DNA from: Winogradskyella bathintestinalis
Lineage (GTDB): Bacteria > Bacteroidota > Bacteroidia > Flavobacteriales > Flavobacteriaceae
Direction: 5' to 3'
Length of the DNA: 64,000 bases
Assembly (NCBI RefSeq): GCF_030407435.1
Contig: NZ_JASDDK010000001.1
Span: 124,001 to 188,000, forward strand
The position numbers and the translations under genes are program-made. Below, in pieces: positions 53,501-61,556 of the stretch. Positions within the stretch are counted from its first letter, which is position 1; every line of letters begins with the position of its first letter. Under the pieces are notes generated by a model. It was not told where the DNA came from. It did no database searches and saw only the letters and a list, made by a program, of their open reading frames with translations.

Positions 53501-54227
53501 GTTTTAAAGCGGCATACTGCCCTCCATGAATACCATTTGTATACATAGGGTGGTGCATAGCAAATACAATGGTTTTATTCTGGGCTTTTTTAAGTTCTCC
53601 TTCTAATTCTTCAAAAAAACGTTCTCTTGTTTTTATTTCACATTCGTCATTTATAGTTGGATGGTTATTCCAATTTTCTAAATACCATTGAGTATCTATT
53701 ACTATAAGTTGAATGGTTTCGCTAACATCGATACTCTCTAATGGGCAGCCATTATCTGGTCGATACGCATCTTTACCAAGCGCTTCTTCTAAATAGCGCT
53801 CTTCACGTTTTAGACCTACAAGTCCATCGGAATACCAATCGTGATTCCCTGGAATAAACAAAATTTCACCATTAAATCCCTCGAGTGCTTTTACCTGTCC
53901 GTCTAATGCATTTACCGCACTTTCTCTTCCTTTTTCACCTTCGTCGGGTAAACCTGACGGATAAATATTATCTCCCAGAAAAAGGGCGAAATCGTTTGAA
54001 GTATTTCTATCTGCTGTATGATTTTTAAAAGCGGTTAAAGCCTTAGACATACCACCATAAGGGGATTTACCCGCGTCACCAATTAAATAAAATATTTTAT
54101 CGACCTTTTTTTGAGGTAATACATTGTTTTTATCGACTTCATCTCTATATAACGCTTTTGATGTTGCACATCCTTGATAAAGCATTGCGAGTATTACAAG
54201 GGTCAGTATTCGGTATGTATTATTCAT
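50523..54227 (-). CDS. Metallophosphoesterase / kinase-like / outer-membrane barrel fusion lipoprotein
   Basis: The 1234-residue lipoprotein (lipobox Cys20) begins with a calcineurin-like phosphoesterase domain: Asp51 in GDAG, GDN at 85-87, GNHD at 127-130, His225-His226 and GHEH at 301-304. The middle (about 430-760) resembles an atypical kinase: a glycine-rich TGGGHQTRSLRL (445-456), a lysine strand MRALKK (466-471), the loop IGDWDRHQDQW (607-617) and PIPRDRDQ (633-640), as in CotH/Fam20/HipA-like kinases. The C-terminal third (about 880-1234) is an Omp85/surface-antigen-like beta barrel ending in phenylalanine. Only the phosphatase and barrel parts are certain; the kinase reading is my inference from motifs. 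Confidence 0.85.
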   Translation of the reverse strand: MNNTYRILTLVILAMLYQGCATSKALYRDEVDKNNVLPQKKVDKIFYLIGDAGKSPYGGMSKALTAFKNHTADRNTSNDFALFLGDNIYPSGLPDEGEKGRESAVNALDGQVKALEGFNGEILFIPGNHDWYSDGLVGLKREERYLEEALGKDAYRPDNGCPLESIDVSETIQLIVIDTQWYLENWNNHPTINDECEIKTRERFFEELEGELKKAQNKTIVFAMHHPMYTNGIHGGQYAALKHLFPTQKKLPLPVLASLATQIRTQGGVSIQDRYNERYNNLMNRLETMTLDTENVVFVSGHEHTLQYLEKGKIKQIVSGSGAKESYADLSNTGLFTYGKQGFAELTIFEDGSSWVTMYGAENGIATKLFVKEVFPPTEQYDVSHLPESFPQDIEVSIYTKEQTDKSDFFKSIWGDHYRKIYGKQITAKVATLDTLYGGLEIVRTGGGHQTRSLRLKTKDGRELNMRALKKSATQYLQTVLFKDTYIQDEFERTAVESLILDFYTAAHPYAFMVVPDLSDAAEIYHTNPRIFYIPKHKYLGRYNKDYGDELYMIEERPEDNYTDERNFGYADDIESTHDIIEKIREDEKYKIDDNAYVRARLFDMLIGDWDRHQDQWRWAQFDQDNGDKLFKPIPRDRDQVFSNFDGGLLDVMKVIAGSSKQLQVYDETLDDIKWMNSAGIKLDRVLIQQSTKEQWLKHAKFLQNNITDEVIEEAFSKVPETAQDETLNDIKEKLKGRRANLVDIATRYYQHLNGLVILTGTDKDDYIEVTRTDNNKTHVKISRIKGGEKADIIVDKTFDKSITKEIWIYGLDDKDIFEVKGKAKNLIFTRLIGGQENDTYIIKNGRQVKIYDHQSKPNTIQEKKGGTLRLTDVYKLNLFDFQKSITSAGVITPAVGFNPDDGVSLGISFSKTKKGFQRNPFSQQHRFKGGYFFATNGFSINYDAEFANIKDDWNLHVGGRFTSENFSNNFFGYGNETDNLDDERDLDYNRVKTSIYMAKVGILKKGNFGSDYGFRTIFEAIQIGETNDRFIANFANDSDGFYKRRMFGALEAEYTYESYDKKLAPTRGMTFLLNLGVKTEFEDTKNTYGYINSNLGFYNAISKNRKLVLKTDLRTQFRIGDDLIFYQASHIGERNGLRGFRNERFTGRNALVGSSDLRYSFNTFKTGILPLQVGVFGGFDIGRVWFKGDYSDKWHNDYGGGFWVTAAESLSGTFNLFNSVEGLRFSFGFGLNF

Positions 54228-54263
54228 ATATCTATTAAAACTGTGAAGTAAAGGTTTTATTTG

Positions 54264-55208
54264 TTACGCTTGTTTTTCCCACAAACTATCTGTAAAATAA
54301 TGTTTACAGTCCATAAAATTAGAATTTACAACGAAGCCTGTTTCCTTTGCGAAGGTAAAGATTTCATCAACAGCATATTTTTTTGAAAGTTCAGTCCATA
54401 TCAATTCGTTATGTTCAAAGTTAATACTTGTATTAAGTTTCTTCAAAGTAACCGTTTGTCTTCGTAAGCTAACCAAATAACTTTTTACATTACCTGTAGA
54501 TGGATTGTAATAACTATAAAAATCGAAATCATCAATTTTAAAATCGGCCTCTAGTTCTCTATTAATACGAATTAACAAATTTAGATTGAAACGTTTGGTG
54601 ATTCCATGGTCATCAGAATACGCTTTATGAATTACAAGCGGATTTTTCTTTAGGTCAATACCAATTAATAATTTATCACCTACTTTCATACTTCTATTAA
54701 ATAGCTGCAATAATTCTCTGGCCTTATCTTCTAAATAATTTCCGATATTTCCACCTAAAAATAATAATAAACTAGGATAATCACTTTCACGATTGTTTTT
54801 TAATATTTCGAAATAATCCCCAACTTGAGGGTGTATTTTTAAAGAAGGTAATTTTTCTTTTAGGCGTTTTGTAAGTATATCGATAGCTTCTTGTGAAATG
54901 TCGATAGGGATATAATGAAAATCAACATTATTACTCACCAAGTACTCCAATAGCTTAAAGGTTTTGAAACCATCACCAGCACCCAACTCTATAATGTTAA
55001 AAGGACGAGAAAACTCTAGAGCTTCAATGATTTGTTTGGATTGCATCGACAGAATCTCAAACTCAGCGTTTGTTGGGTAATAGTCGGGCATATTCATAAT
55101 TTCTTGAAATATGCGGCTTCCGTTATTATCATAAAAATACTTGGACTCCAAATATTTATTTTCGGCAGTTAAGCCTTTTAGCACATCTTGTGCAAAGGTG
55201 TTTTTCAT
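54264..55208 (-). CDS. egtD: L-histidine N-alpha-methyltransferase EgtD
   Basis: EgtD trimethylates histidine with SAM to hercynine, the first ergothioneine step. The 314-residue protein has the family N-terminus (KYFYDNNGSRIFQEI), the MPDYYPTNAE segment (about 40-49), the SAM motif ELGAGDG (about 75-81) and LFLGGNIGNY (about 149-158). The neighbouring egtB gene, 82 bases upstream on the same strand, gives strong context. Confidence 0.92.
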   Translation of the reverse strand: MKNTFAQDVLKGLTAENKYLESKYFYDNNGSRIFQEIMNMPDYYPTNAEFEILSMQSKQIIEALEFSRPFNIIELGAGDGFKTFKLLEYLVSNNVDFHYIPIDISQEAIDILTKRLKEKLPSLKIHPQVGDYFEILKNNRESDYPSLLLFLGGNIGNYLEDKARELLQLFNRSMKVGDKLLIGIDLKKNPLVIHKAYSDDHGITKRFNLNLLIRINRELEADFKIDDFDFYSYYNPSTGNVKSYLVSLRRQTVTLKKLNTSINFEHNELIWTELSKKYAVDEIFTFAKETGFVVNSNFMDCKHYFTDSLWEKQA

Positions 55209-55290
55209 TGTAATATAATTTCAATATTTTTTATTTCAGCGCTACTACTAGATGTAATCTTCATCGTATTATTATAACTTTCGAATACGA

Positions 55291-56469
55291 TTATTTTGCT
55301 AATCTAATTCCAGAAAATAACCAACGCATATCTGTTTGAAAAAAGTTTCTGTAAGTTGGTCTACAATGATTTTTAGAGGTAGCGATAGATCCGCCTCGTA
55401 ACACCATTTGATTAACCATAAATTTACCATTATACTCACCTAAAGCCCCTTCTACTTTAGTGTAATTTGGATACGGCAAGTAAGCGCTATTAGTCCATTC
55501 CCACAATTGCCCATGCTTAAATTGTTTTGACGCCACCTCCCATTCAAACTCGGTTGGCAAACGCATACCTTTCCATTGGGCATATGCAAAAGCTTCGTAA
55601 AACGACACATGATTTACTGGTAAATCACCGTCTATCTCAACAAATCCGTTAAGTGTATATTGATGCCATTTATCTGATATGTTATGCCAATACAAAGGAG
55701 AGTTTAAAGCATTTTCTTGAATAAAGGTCCAGCCATCTGCATGCCAAAGATTAAAATCCTCATAACCACCGGCTTCAATAAATTCTATATATTCTGAATT
55801 GGTTACCAATCGATTAGAAATTTCAAAATTATGAAGATAAACTTTATGTCTTCCTAATTCGTTATCGAAACAAAAGGCATTGTTATTATGACCAATTTCA
55901 TAAATTCCGTCTTTGATCGGAATAAATTGTTGTGATTGGGTTTCCTTTTGCAATTGAACTGTAAAATCTAAAATAGGAAACGAAGGTTGCTGACCAAAAA
56001 TATATTTAATATCATAAATTAATAATTCTTGGTGCTGTTGCTCGTGTTGCAAACCAATTTCGAGAACATTTAAAATTTCTTCAGAAAGACCTTCTGTAAT
56101 AAATTCTGAAAGTTGCTGGTTCACATAGGTTCTATATTTAAGGACTTCACTCAAGGTTGGTCGTGTCATTGTGCCGCGTTCTGCTCTTAGCACGCGTTCA
56201 CCAACATTGTTGTAATAACTATTGAAGTAATAAGCAAAATCATCATTAAACACCTCGTAATCCGACTTGTATTTTGTTAGAATAAATTGCTCAAAAAACC
56301 AAGTAGAATGCGCTAAATGCCATTTAGGTGGAGATACAAATTCTGCAGGCTGAATAGATACATCTTCTGGTTGTAACGACTTACAAATTAATTCTGTTTG
56401 ATTCCTAATTTCTAAAAATCGTTCTTTAACTATCGACGTATTTTTTAATACTGTTTCCAAATTAATCAA
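55291..56469 (-). CDS. egtB: Ergothioneine biosynthesis sulfoxide synthase EgtB
   Basis: EgtB couples hercynine to a cysteine-type thiol with oxygen at a non-haem iron. The 392-residue protein has the DinB-like domain (about 10-150) with iron ligands in KWHLAH (His51/His54) and QHEQQHQE (His142, His146), and a formylglycine-generating-enzyme-like domain (about 185-392) ending GIRLAK. egtA, egtC and egtE are not nearby, so a cysteine-using EgtB type is possible (inference). Its start overlaps the stop of the hydrolase-OsmC gene by 8 bases. Confidence 0.92.
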   Translation of the reverse strand: MINLETVLKNTSIVKERFLEIRNQTELICKSLQPEDVSIQPAEFVSPPKWHLAHSTWFFEQFILTKYKSDYEVFNDDFAYYFNSYYNNVGERVLRAERGTMTRPTLSEVLKYRTYVNQQLSEFITEGLSEEILNVLEIGLQHEQQHQELLIYDIKYIFGQQPSFPILDFTVQLQKETQSQQFIPIKDGIYEIGHNNNAFCFDNELGRHKVYLHNFEISNRLVTNSEYIEFIEAGGYEDFNLWHADGWTFIQENALNSPLYWHNISDKWHQYTLNGFVEIDGDLPVNHVSFYEAFAYAQWKGMRLPTEFEWEVASKQFKHGQLWEWTNSAYLPYPNYTKVEGALGEYNGKFMVNQMVLRGGSIATSKNHCRPTYRNFFQTDMRWLFSGIRLAK

Positions 56470-57682
56470 TTATTTGAGTTTCGAAAATCACTTCGCTTGC
56501 AATCGTTTTGTGTACTGGACAGCGTGAGGCAATTTCTTTTAATCGTTCTATTTGTTTAGCGTCTAAGTTACCCACAAATTTAAGTTTCTTATTTATGTGA
56601 TCCATGTATTTTGGCTTATCTAATACAAGTTGTAAATCGTCACTATGTTTTCTTGAATGAGAAATATACACAAATACTTCTTTTAAATCCCATTGCTTTC
56701 GTTCTGCATACATTTTTAAGGTCATTACGGTACATGCCGCTAACCCCGCATTTAAGTACTCATAAGGAGATGGCCCAAAATCATCGCCCCCTATACTCGC
56801 AGGTTCATCAGCTATAAAGGTGTGGTTTTTAGTTTGAATTGAGGTTGTAAAATTATCCTCAGCCATATTTAAATGACCTACTAATTGTTCTCCCTCAGTA
56901 TCTAACATTACATTTTCTGTTTTTGGAAAATATCGTTTCGCCCAACTACCTATCATCTCGCCAACATATTGACTGTCTATTTCATTAGATAATAAATGAT
57001 CGGCATTATCTAAGGTGATAAAACTTTTAGGGTGATGTGCCTTTTTATATAACTGCTCTGCATTTTCTACCCCAACAGTTTTATCGAAAGGAGAATGCAT
57101 TATCAACAAAGGTTTCCTTAAATCCTTCACTATTTCTGGCAAATCTGTTTTATCGAATTCCTTAACAAAATCGTGATTTATTATAAAAGGTCGTCCTCCT
57201 ATATTTACCTCAACATCCCCTTTCTCTTCCGTCTCTTCCAATTGATGAGAAAATAACTGTTTTACATGTGCCACAGTAGCTGGTGCACCCACAGTGGCTA
57301 CGGCTTTTACAGCATCGATCTTTGAAGCCGCTACTAGTACAGCTGCGCCACCCAATGAATGGCCTACCAATAAACTGGGAGCATCGTAATGCTCAGCCAT
57401 AAACGCATGGACATCTAATAAATCTTCTACATTCGCAGAAAAATGACTATCTGCAAATTCGCCTTCACTTCTGCCTAAACCTGTAAAATCGAACCTAACC
57501 ACTGCAAAACCTTGTTGTGTAAGGGCTCTACTTACATTTCTTACTGCTTTAAGACTACTACTGCAAGTAAAACAATGTGCAAAAATGGCATAATAGTTAG
57601 GTTTTTGGTTGGCAGGAATTTCTAAATGTGCGTTAAGCGTTAACCCTTTTCGATTTATAATTTTGAGTTTTTTACTTTTCAT
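56462..57682 (-). CDS. Alpha/beta hydrolase-OsmC fusion protein
   Basis: The 406-residue protein fuses an alpha/beta hydrolase (about 1-255; nucleophile Ser in GHSLGG near 108-113, acid and His in HADHLL) to an OsmC-type thiol peroxidase domain (about 270-403), whose redox cysteines appear in LAACTVMT and SRCPVHKT. This combination is known as a bifunctional hydrolase/OsmC family. It may reduce organic hydroperoxides. It is coupled to egtB by an 8-base overlap, so the operon joins ergothioneine and peroxide defence. Confidence 0.9.
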   Translation of the reverse strand: MKSKKLKIINRKGLTLNAHLEIPANQKPNYYAIFAHCFTCSSSLKAVRNVSRALTQQGFAVVRFDFTGLGRSEGEFADSHFSANVEDLLDVHAFMAEHYDAPSLLVGHSLGGAAVLVAASKIDAVKAVATVGAPATVAHVKQLFSHQLEETEEKGDVEVNIGGRPFIINHDFVKEFDKTDLPEIVKDLRKPLLIMHSPFDKTVGVENAEQLYKKAHHPKSFITLDNADHLLSNEIDSQYVGEMIGSWAKRYFPKTENVMLDTEGEQLVGHLNMAEDNFTTSIQTKNHTFIADEPASIGGDDFGPSPYEYLNAGLAACTVMTLKMYAERKQWDLKEVFVYISHSRKHSDDLQLVLDKPKYMDHINKKLKFVGNLDAKQIERLKEIASRCPVHKTIASEVIFETQIID

Positions 57683-57754
57683 GCTTTGTTTTCTTGTAAT
57701 ATGTAAGGCATTAAATTACCTAATTAAACTTTTATTGCAATATAGCCCTGAGGT

Positions 57755-58480
57755 CTATCGGTATTCTGGATTCTCGAAAGACCAGTGTGTACCACTATCC
57801 CAAGCATCTCTAGAGTTTCCGTAATTACTATAGCCTTTATTTTCTTTTAATAATTTGGCTAAATGCAAAAGATTGTAGGTCATAAAAGTGGTGTTTCTAT
57901 TAGTGAATTCAGAATCGAATCCTACTGGTGGATCAATAGATTTACCATCCCATTCGGTATCACCATAACTTGGCCCTGGTCCTACTTCTCCAATCCATCC
58001 ACAATCCGCTTGTGGTGGAATAGAATAACCGATATGTTGTAAGGCATATAATATACCTTTTGCACAATGTTTTATACCGTCTTCATTTCCTGTAACCATA
58101 CAACCACCAACTTTTCCATAATAAATATACTGCCCTTTTTCATTGGTTTTGCTACTCATGGCATACAGTCGCTCAATTAACTTTTGAGCCTCAGAAGATT
58201 TTTCGCCGAGCCATATTGGAGTTCCAACAATTAATACATCGGCTTCCATAACTTTTTTATAAATAGTAGGCCATTCATCTTTCTTCCATCCATGCTCCGT
58301 CATATCTGGATAGACACCTACAGCCACTTCAAAATCTATAAGCCGGATGGTATCAAAAGAAACATTCTCTTTTGTAAGAATATTTTGTGACACTTTCATT
58401 AATGTTTCGGTATGACTTTTATCTGGTGACTTTTTTAAAGTGCAATTAATGTATAATACTTTGAGTTTTGAAAAATCCAT
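57755..58480 (-). CDS. Flavodoxin/NADPH-dependent FMN reductase family protein
   Basis: The 241-residue protein has the flavodoxin-like fold: a phosphate-binding loop in NCTLKKSPDKSHTET near the N-terminus and IVGTPIWLGEKSS (about 85-97) for the flavin ring, followed by GGCMVTGNEDG. It probably binds FMN and reduces quinones or other electrophiles; exact substrate unknown. Same strand as SelO (upstream) and the hydrolase-OsmC gene (72 bases downstream). Confidence 0.85.
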   Translation of the reverse strand: MDFSKLKVLYINCTLKKSPDKSHTETLMKVSQNILTKENVSFDTIRLIDFEVAVGVYPDMTEHGWKKDEWPTIYKKVMEADVLIVGTPIWLGEKSSEAQKLIERLYAMSSKTNEKGQYIYYGKVGGCMVTGNEDGIKHCAKGILYALQHIGYSIPPQADCGWIGEVGPGPSYGDTEWDGKSIDPPVGFDSEFTNRNTTFMTYNLLHLAKLLKENKGYSNYGNSRDAWDSGTHWSFENPEYR

Positions 58481-58547
58481 GGTTTATATATTTTAATTAG
58501 TTAATTATTGAGCTTACAGCTAAATTTGCAGTATACCTATATGAAAA

Positions 58548-60110
58548 TTAAGAACTACAACTTAGCATAGAGCAACCCACTTTATGTCTTGCCCATTCTG
58601 GTCGTTTTGCGAACCACTTTTCGTGGTCTGGTTGTTCTTGGTATGGCTTCTTAAGAACTTGGAATAATTCATCTATTAAATCAAAATTCCCTTTATTAGT
58701 TTCATCAATGACTAATTGCGCCATATAATTCCTAAGAACATATTTGGGATTTACAGTATTCATGCTTTGCTCTCGATCGGAATCTGTTAATCGTTCTTCT
58801 TGTAATCTTTGGTCGTATGCTTTAAACCAAACTTTCCATTGGTTTAAAATAGTATCGTTTATTTCTTCAGGATGGTAAAATGCTTTTTGGATGGTTTCTA
58901 GACCGCTTTCAGGATTTCCTAATTTATATTTTCCTAATAATCTAAAGAATATCGTCATATCAGTTTCTAATAGCAATAGACAATCCTCCAAATCTGTCAT
59001 GAGCTGAGGGTCGTTTTCTAATTTAAGGTTTAGTCCCAATTTAGAACGCATCATATCTAAAGATTTTTCTTCGAAATCCTTTTGATATTGATTCAAAATA
59101 GCTTCAAAAGGTTCGGGTTCTTCCACTAATGGGAACAGTGCATTAGCTAATTGCAGTAAATTCCATAAACCAATATTGGGCTGGTTACCATAACGATAAC
59201 GTTTATTTTCACGATCGGTGGTATTTGGGGTCCAACCAAAATCGAATCCTTCTAACCAACCGTAAGGGCCATAATCTATAGTTAAACCAAGGATAGACAT
59301 ATTATCTGTGTTCATAACTCCGTGCACAAAACCAACGCGTTGCCAATGGATAATCATTTTTAGGGTGCGATGAGTCACCTCTTTAAAAAACTTTATATAC
59401 GTTGCTTTGGAAGGTTCTCCCAATTCTGGGTAAAAATGTTTGATGGTATAATCTGTAAGATTTTTTAGGTTCTCAGTATCTTTTTTTGATGCAAACAATT
59501 CAAAATTACCAAACCGTATAAAGGTTGGAGCAACTCTGGCAACAACGGCACCTTTTTCATAATCAGGATTACCATTATAAAGTACGTCTCTAAGCACCTG
59601 GTCCCCCGTTAGCATTATGCTCAATGCTCGAGTGGTTGGCACACCTAAATGGTACATGGCTTCACTGCAGAGATACTCTCTAATTGATGAGCGTAGAACT
59701 GCTAAACCGTCTCCTTGTCTTGAGTATGGGGTTTCACCAGATCCTTTAAGTTGAATCGCCCAACGCTCCGTCTCGTGCTTTACTTCAAATAAATTAATCG
59801 CTCTACCATCTCCTAATTGACCTGCCCAATTACCAAACTGATGTCCTGCATAAGCCATCGCGTAAGGTTTGGTTTTTGGATAAATTTTAGAACCAGAAAA
59901 TAGATCTAAGAACTCTTGAGACGTTATTGTACCTTTCTCCAAACCAATAGTCGTTGCCATTTCTTTTGAGGCATGAATTAATTTCGGATGAGACGGTACC
60001 TTAGGATTAACATAAGAATGCGTTGCTTTAGAGACTTGACGTCTGGTATTTTGCGCAATAGAATCTGATGGCAACTCTTTATTAAATGTATCACTAATAT
60101 TTAACTGCAT
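58548..60110 (-). CDS. selO: Protein adenylyltransferase SelO (YdiU family)
   Basis: SelO is a pseudokinase-fold enzyme that transfers AMP from ATP to proteins during redox stress. The 520-residue protein shows the YAGHQFGNWAGQLGDGRA motif (about 84-101), GSGETPYSRQGDG (about 120-132), the HGVMNTDNMSILGLTIDYGP active-site region (about 259-278) and a C-terminal cysteine pair in CSMLSCSS, where eukaryotic homologues have selenocysteine. It starts the minus-strand run leading to the flavodoxin, OsmC and ergothioneine genes, a redox-themed neighbourhood. Confidence 0.93.
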   Translation of the reverse strand: MQLNISDTFNKELPSDSIAQNTRRQVSKATHSYVNPKVPSHPKLIHASKEMATTIGLEKGTITSQEFLDLFSGSKIYPKTKPYAMAYAGHQFGNWAGQLGDGRAINLFEVKHETERWAIQLKGSGETPYSRQGDGLAVLRSSIREYLCSEAMYHLGVPTTRALSIMLTGDQVLRDVLYNGNPDYEKGAVVARVAPTFIRFGNFELFASKKDTENLKNLTDYTIKHFYPELGEPSKATYIKFFKEVTHRTLKMIIHWQRVGFVHGVMNTDNMSILGLTIDYGPYGWLEGFDFGWTPNTTDRENKRYRYGNQPNIGLWNLLQLANALFPLVEEPEPFEAILNQYQKDFEEKSLDMMRSKLGLNLKLENDPQLMTDLEDCLLLLETDMTIFFRLLGKYKLGNPESGLETIQKAFYHPEEINDTILNQWKVWFKAYDQRLQEERLTDSDREQSMNTVNPKYVLRNYMAQLVIDETNKGNFDLIDELFQVLKKPYQEQPDHEKWFAKRPEWARHKVGCSMLSCSS

Positions 60111-60278
60111 TTAATTAGGTTTAATATAAATGTTCTAAAATTATGTCAACGACTATATTAAAACAAATGAATAAGGTTTAGTATAAAAATACGATTTCAT
60201 TGTAACTCATATGCCAAAATAAATGTTAAGTCTTACATCTTTTTTGTAATTTCACGTTTATAAATAATTAGTAAACCC

Positions 60279-61556
60279 ATGTCAAAATCTTTAATAGAAG
60301 ACACTCAAGAATTTGTTTTCAACCTCATTAAAAATGAACTTCCCAACACTTTTATTTATCATAATTACACACATACAGAACGTGTATTGAGAAGCATAAA
60401 AGAAATAATAGAAAATTCTGATGTTACCGAGAAAGAAGCAGAAATTCTTAAGTTGTCTGCTTTATTACATGATGTTGGCTATATAAAAGGCTGTGAAAAT
60501 CATGAAGAAGAAAGTGTAAAAATTGCAACTACATTTCTCAAAGAAAAAAATGCAGACGAAGAGCTCATTAAAGCTGTAACCGATTGTATTATGGCTACCA
60601 AGTTTGATACTAAGCCTTCAGGAAAACTAGACAAAATAATACGCGATGCCGACTCCTCACATTTTGGGAAAGATTACTTTAGAGAAGCGAGTGAGTTTTT
60701 AAGAAAAGAACTTGAAGTACAAGGTCGGGTTGCTTTTACTCCTTCAGAATGGCGAAAGGAGAATATTGAAATGCTTACCAATGATCACGAATTTTATACA
60801 GAATATGCGTTAAAAAATTGGCAATCGCAGAAGGAAAAGAATCTCGCTAAATTATTAAAGAAAAAGAAAAAACGTAAAAAGAAACTAAATATTGAAAAGC
60901 TTAAAGCTAAATACAAAGCACAATATAAAGATGAAAGTGCGTCTCGTGGTGTACAAACGTTTTATAGAGTCGCGCTAAGAAACCACATAAAACTTAGTGA
61001 TATTGCAGACACAAAAGCCAACATTTTGTTATCTGTAAACGCCATAATTATTTCGGTAGTTTTGGCTAATCTAATATCAAAATTAGATAATAATCCTTAC
61101 CTAACTTGGCCGACCGTTATTTTCACTTTGTTCTGTGTTGTTTCTATGATTCTCTCAATAATTGCTACACGTCCTAACGTTACAAGTGGTCAGTTTACCA
61201 AAGAAGATGTGAAGAATCAAAAGGTAAATTTGAGTTTTTTCGGTAACTTTCATAAGATGGAATTGGAAGATTTTGAATGGGCTATTGGCGAAATGGTCAA
61301 TGACAGAGATTATATTTATAAAGCACTTACTAAAGATTTATATTTTTTAGGTGTGGTGCTAGAACGTAAATATAGACTTCTTCGAATTACTTATACCGTT
61401 TTTATGATTGGTATAATAGTATCATTAATATCATTTGCAATAGCCATAAAAACTAATCCTGGATCTGATATAGATGATGTATTAACTACCTATAACCAAA
61501 AGACTCAAAAAGAACTCGATGGACAAAGTTATTTAGGCTTTAATGGTTTCCATTAA
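60279..61556 (+). CDS. HD-domain protein fused to a Pycsar-effector-type transmembrane domain (PycTM)
   Basis: The 425-residue protein has an N-terminal HD phosphohydrolase domain (about 5-150; metal residues from YHNYTHTERV, His64-Asp65 in LLHDVGY, and DADSSHFG), a strongly basic helical linker (about 190-210, KKKKKRKKK), then the PycTM domain: the ALRNH-x-KLSDIADTKANILL segment (about 233-250), two membrane segments (about 245-262 and 269-287), and a final membrane segment (about 369-391). PycTM is the membrane effector of pyrimidine-cyclase anti-phage systems. No cyclase is in the window, so defence function is not shown. Its end overlaps the convergent GAF gene by 24 bases. Confidence 0.85.
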   Translation: MSKSLIEDTQEFVFNLIKNELPNTFIYHNYTHTERVLRSIKEIIENSDVTEKEAEILKLSALLHDVGYIKGCENHEEESVKIATTFLKEKNADEELIKAVTDCIMATKFDTKPSGKLDKIIRDADSSHFGKDYFREASEFLRKELEVQGRVAFTPSEWRKENIEMLTNDHEFYTEYALKNWQSQKEKNLAKLLKKKKKRKKKLNIEKLKAKYKAQYKDESASRGVQTFYRVALRNHIKLSDIADTKANILLSVNAIIISVVLANLISKLDNNPYLTWPTVIFTLFCVVSMILSIIATRPNVTSGQFTKEDVKNQKVNLSFFGNFHKMELEDFEWAIGEMVNDRDYIYKALTKDLYFLGVVLERKYRLLRITYTVFMIGIIVSLISFAIAIKTNPGSDIDDVLTTYNQKTQKELDGQSYLGFNGFH

